Origin: Parasphingorhabdus sp. | GTDB taxonomy: Bacteria; Pseudomonadota; Alphaproteobacteria; Sphingomonadales; Sphingomonadaceae | Assembly: GCA_030373505.1 (NCBI GenBank) | Contig: JAUCYS010000009.1 | Location: 1 to 64,000 of the forward strand | Direction of reading: 5' to 3' | Length of the DNA stretch: 64,000 nucleotides | Shown: positions 63,447 through 64,000 of the stretch, piece after piece | Layout of the letters: each line of letters opens with the position of its first letter | Numbering within the stretch: the stretch's first letter is position 1 | Notes under the pieces: generated by a model | The model's database searches: none | Seen by the model: the letters and a program-made list of their open reading frames with translations, nothing else | What the model was told of the DNA's origin: nothing | Program-made: the position numbers and the translations under genes

Positions 63447-64000
63447 ATGCATGTGCGGATAAAGCATATATCTTTGGCTGCCATAAGCCTTGGGGCGCTG
63501 GTGGCGGCAATACCGGTCTTGGGGCAGGATTCTCCCGAATCTCTCTTGCCGCCGGGCTTTGGTGAACCGGCACCGGCTCCAGCGCCAAGGCCTGCTCCTG
63601 CAGTCACTCCAACCCCTGCTCCCGGCCCCGTTCCCTCCCGTCCCGTCGCACCGCAGGCGAGTGATCCATCAAGCGTGGCTGATACGGAGCAGGACATCGC
63701 GGAGACCAAGCGCGATTTGCCGGCATTGTCACTGGACGACAATGGAGACGTCGATCTCGAAACGCTGGATGACGTGTTCCAGGCTGAATATACGCTGACA
63801 GAAGGAGAACGGCGGTCCACCGATGAAATCGGTGTCTTGACGCCGCAATATAAGGGCCTTCCGAATGATGCATTTGGCGAGGAAGGCGGGCTCTATCTCA
63901 CCAGTCTGATAAAAAATTTGAACGGGCCGATTCTCTCTCGTTGGGGATCGATATTGCTCCGACGTACTTTGCTCAGCAAAGTTACCAGCCCCGAAAATGT
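63447..64000 (+). CDS. Exported proline-rich protein, cut by the window end
   Basis: The frame opens with ATG at 63447 and runs off the window end (184 codons seen). Signal peptide about 1-26 (HISLAAISLGALVAAIPVLG), then a Pro/Ala-rich linker (EPAPAPAPRPAPAVTPTPAP), then an acidic region with DLPALSLDDNGDVDLETLDD and GEEGGLYLTSLIKNLNGPIL. It is likely periplasmic; no enzymatic motif is visible in the part present. It follows the tiny membrane gene with one base between stop and start. Confidence 0.7.
   Translation, partial: MHVRIKHISLAAISLGALVAAIPVLGQDSPESLLPPGFGEPAPAPAPRPAPAVTPTPAPGPVPSRPVAPQASDPSSVADTEQDIAETKRDLPALSLDDNGDVDLETLDDVFQAEYTLTEGERRSTDEIGVLTPQYKGLPNDAFGEEGGLYLTSLIKNLNGPILSRWGSILLRRTLLSKVTSPEN

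Overview
The window reads as a chromosomal segment of an alphaproteobacterium, most likely a sphingomonad (Sphingomonadaceae/Erythrobacteraceae; Sphingopyxis, Sphingorhabdus and Parasphingorhabdus-like genera are plausible). This rests on the roughly 60 percent GC coding style, a short (85-residue) ATP synthase epsilon subunit, the radA-cvpA-NifU-like-CPA2 and aroK-aroB order, a large TonB-dependent receptor beside a P450, and many intergenic inverted repeats with a GTTCGTGCTGAGCTTGTCGA core. The assignment is by recognition, not by a database search. I saw no CRISPR array, rRNA, tRNA, insertion sequence, prophage or recognisable defence island.

Layout. 1-6540: valine/branched-chain catabolism (mmsA 3' part, acyl-CoA dehydrogenase, 3-hydroxyisobutyryl-CoA hydrolase, enoyl-CoA hydratase, mmsB), split by an I78-type inhibitor lipoprotein and a polysaccharide deacetylase. 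6547-10283: a CpaF ATPase without other tad genes, a DMT transporter and a glycosyltransferase. 10451-15400: F1 ATP synthase operon atpHAGDC on the minus strand, with repeats or strong hairpins in two gaps. 15692-17460: Ada alkylation repair and a PEP-mutase-family lyase. 17454-24133: a membrane-linked trypsin-like protease, priA, a DUF4197 lipoprotein, a small transaldolase and an LpoA-like PBP activator. 24143-27540: rsmI, yraN, gshB and a DedA protein. 27568-35260: tandem Usp protein, xerC, hemW, a CAP-domain lipoprotein, rdgB, rph, hrcA, grpE. This stretch is the richest in repeats.

35545-44512: an atypical SDR, a PadR regulator with a palindromic operator, GntP permease plus GNAT, an indoleamine 2,3-dioxygenase, a glycine-zipper lipoprotein, a MATE transporter, a DUF465 peptide, OmpW, an HExxH 'vgr-related' protein and a PCu(A)C copper chaperone. 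44705-47908: dnaK behind an RpoH-like promoter, then dnaJ. With hrcA and grpE, the window carries much of the heat-shock machinery. 47923-52878: an apparent accessory catabolic unit of cytochrome P450, TonB-dependent receptor and SnoaL-like protein, divergent from a MarR regulator. A perfect palindrome between them overlaps the -10 of a good sigma70 promoter. 53156-57101: a DUF6445 oxygenase-like protein, an MBL-fold hydrolase and a patatin-like protein. 57422-64000: radA (with an alphaproteobacterial LexA-box-like site upstream), cvpA, a NifU/IscU-like protein missing its third cysteine, a CPA2 antiporter, aroB, aroK, a tiny membrane protein and a proline-rich exported protein cut by the window end.

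Most of the window is ordinary housekeeping. The most interesting items are the MarR-controlled P450/receptor unit, the hairpins around atpC, the families of intergenic inverted repeats (one copy supplies the hemW stop codon), the LexA-like box at radA and several proteins with missing family-defining residues.
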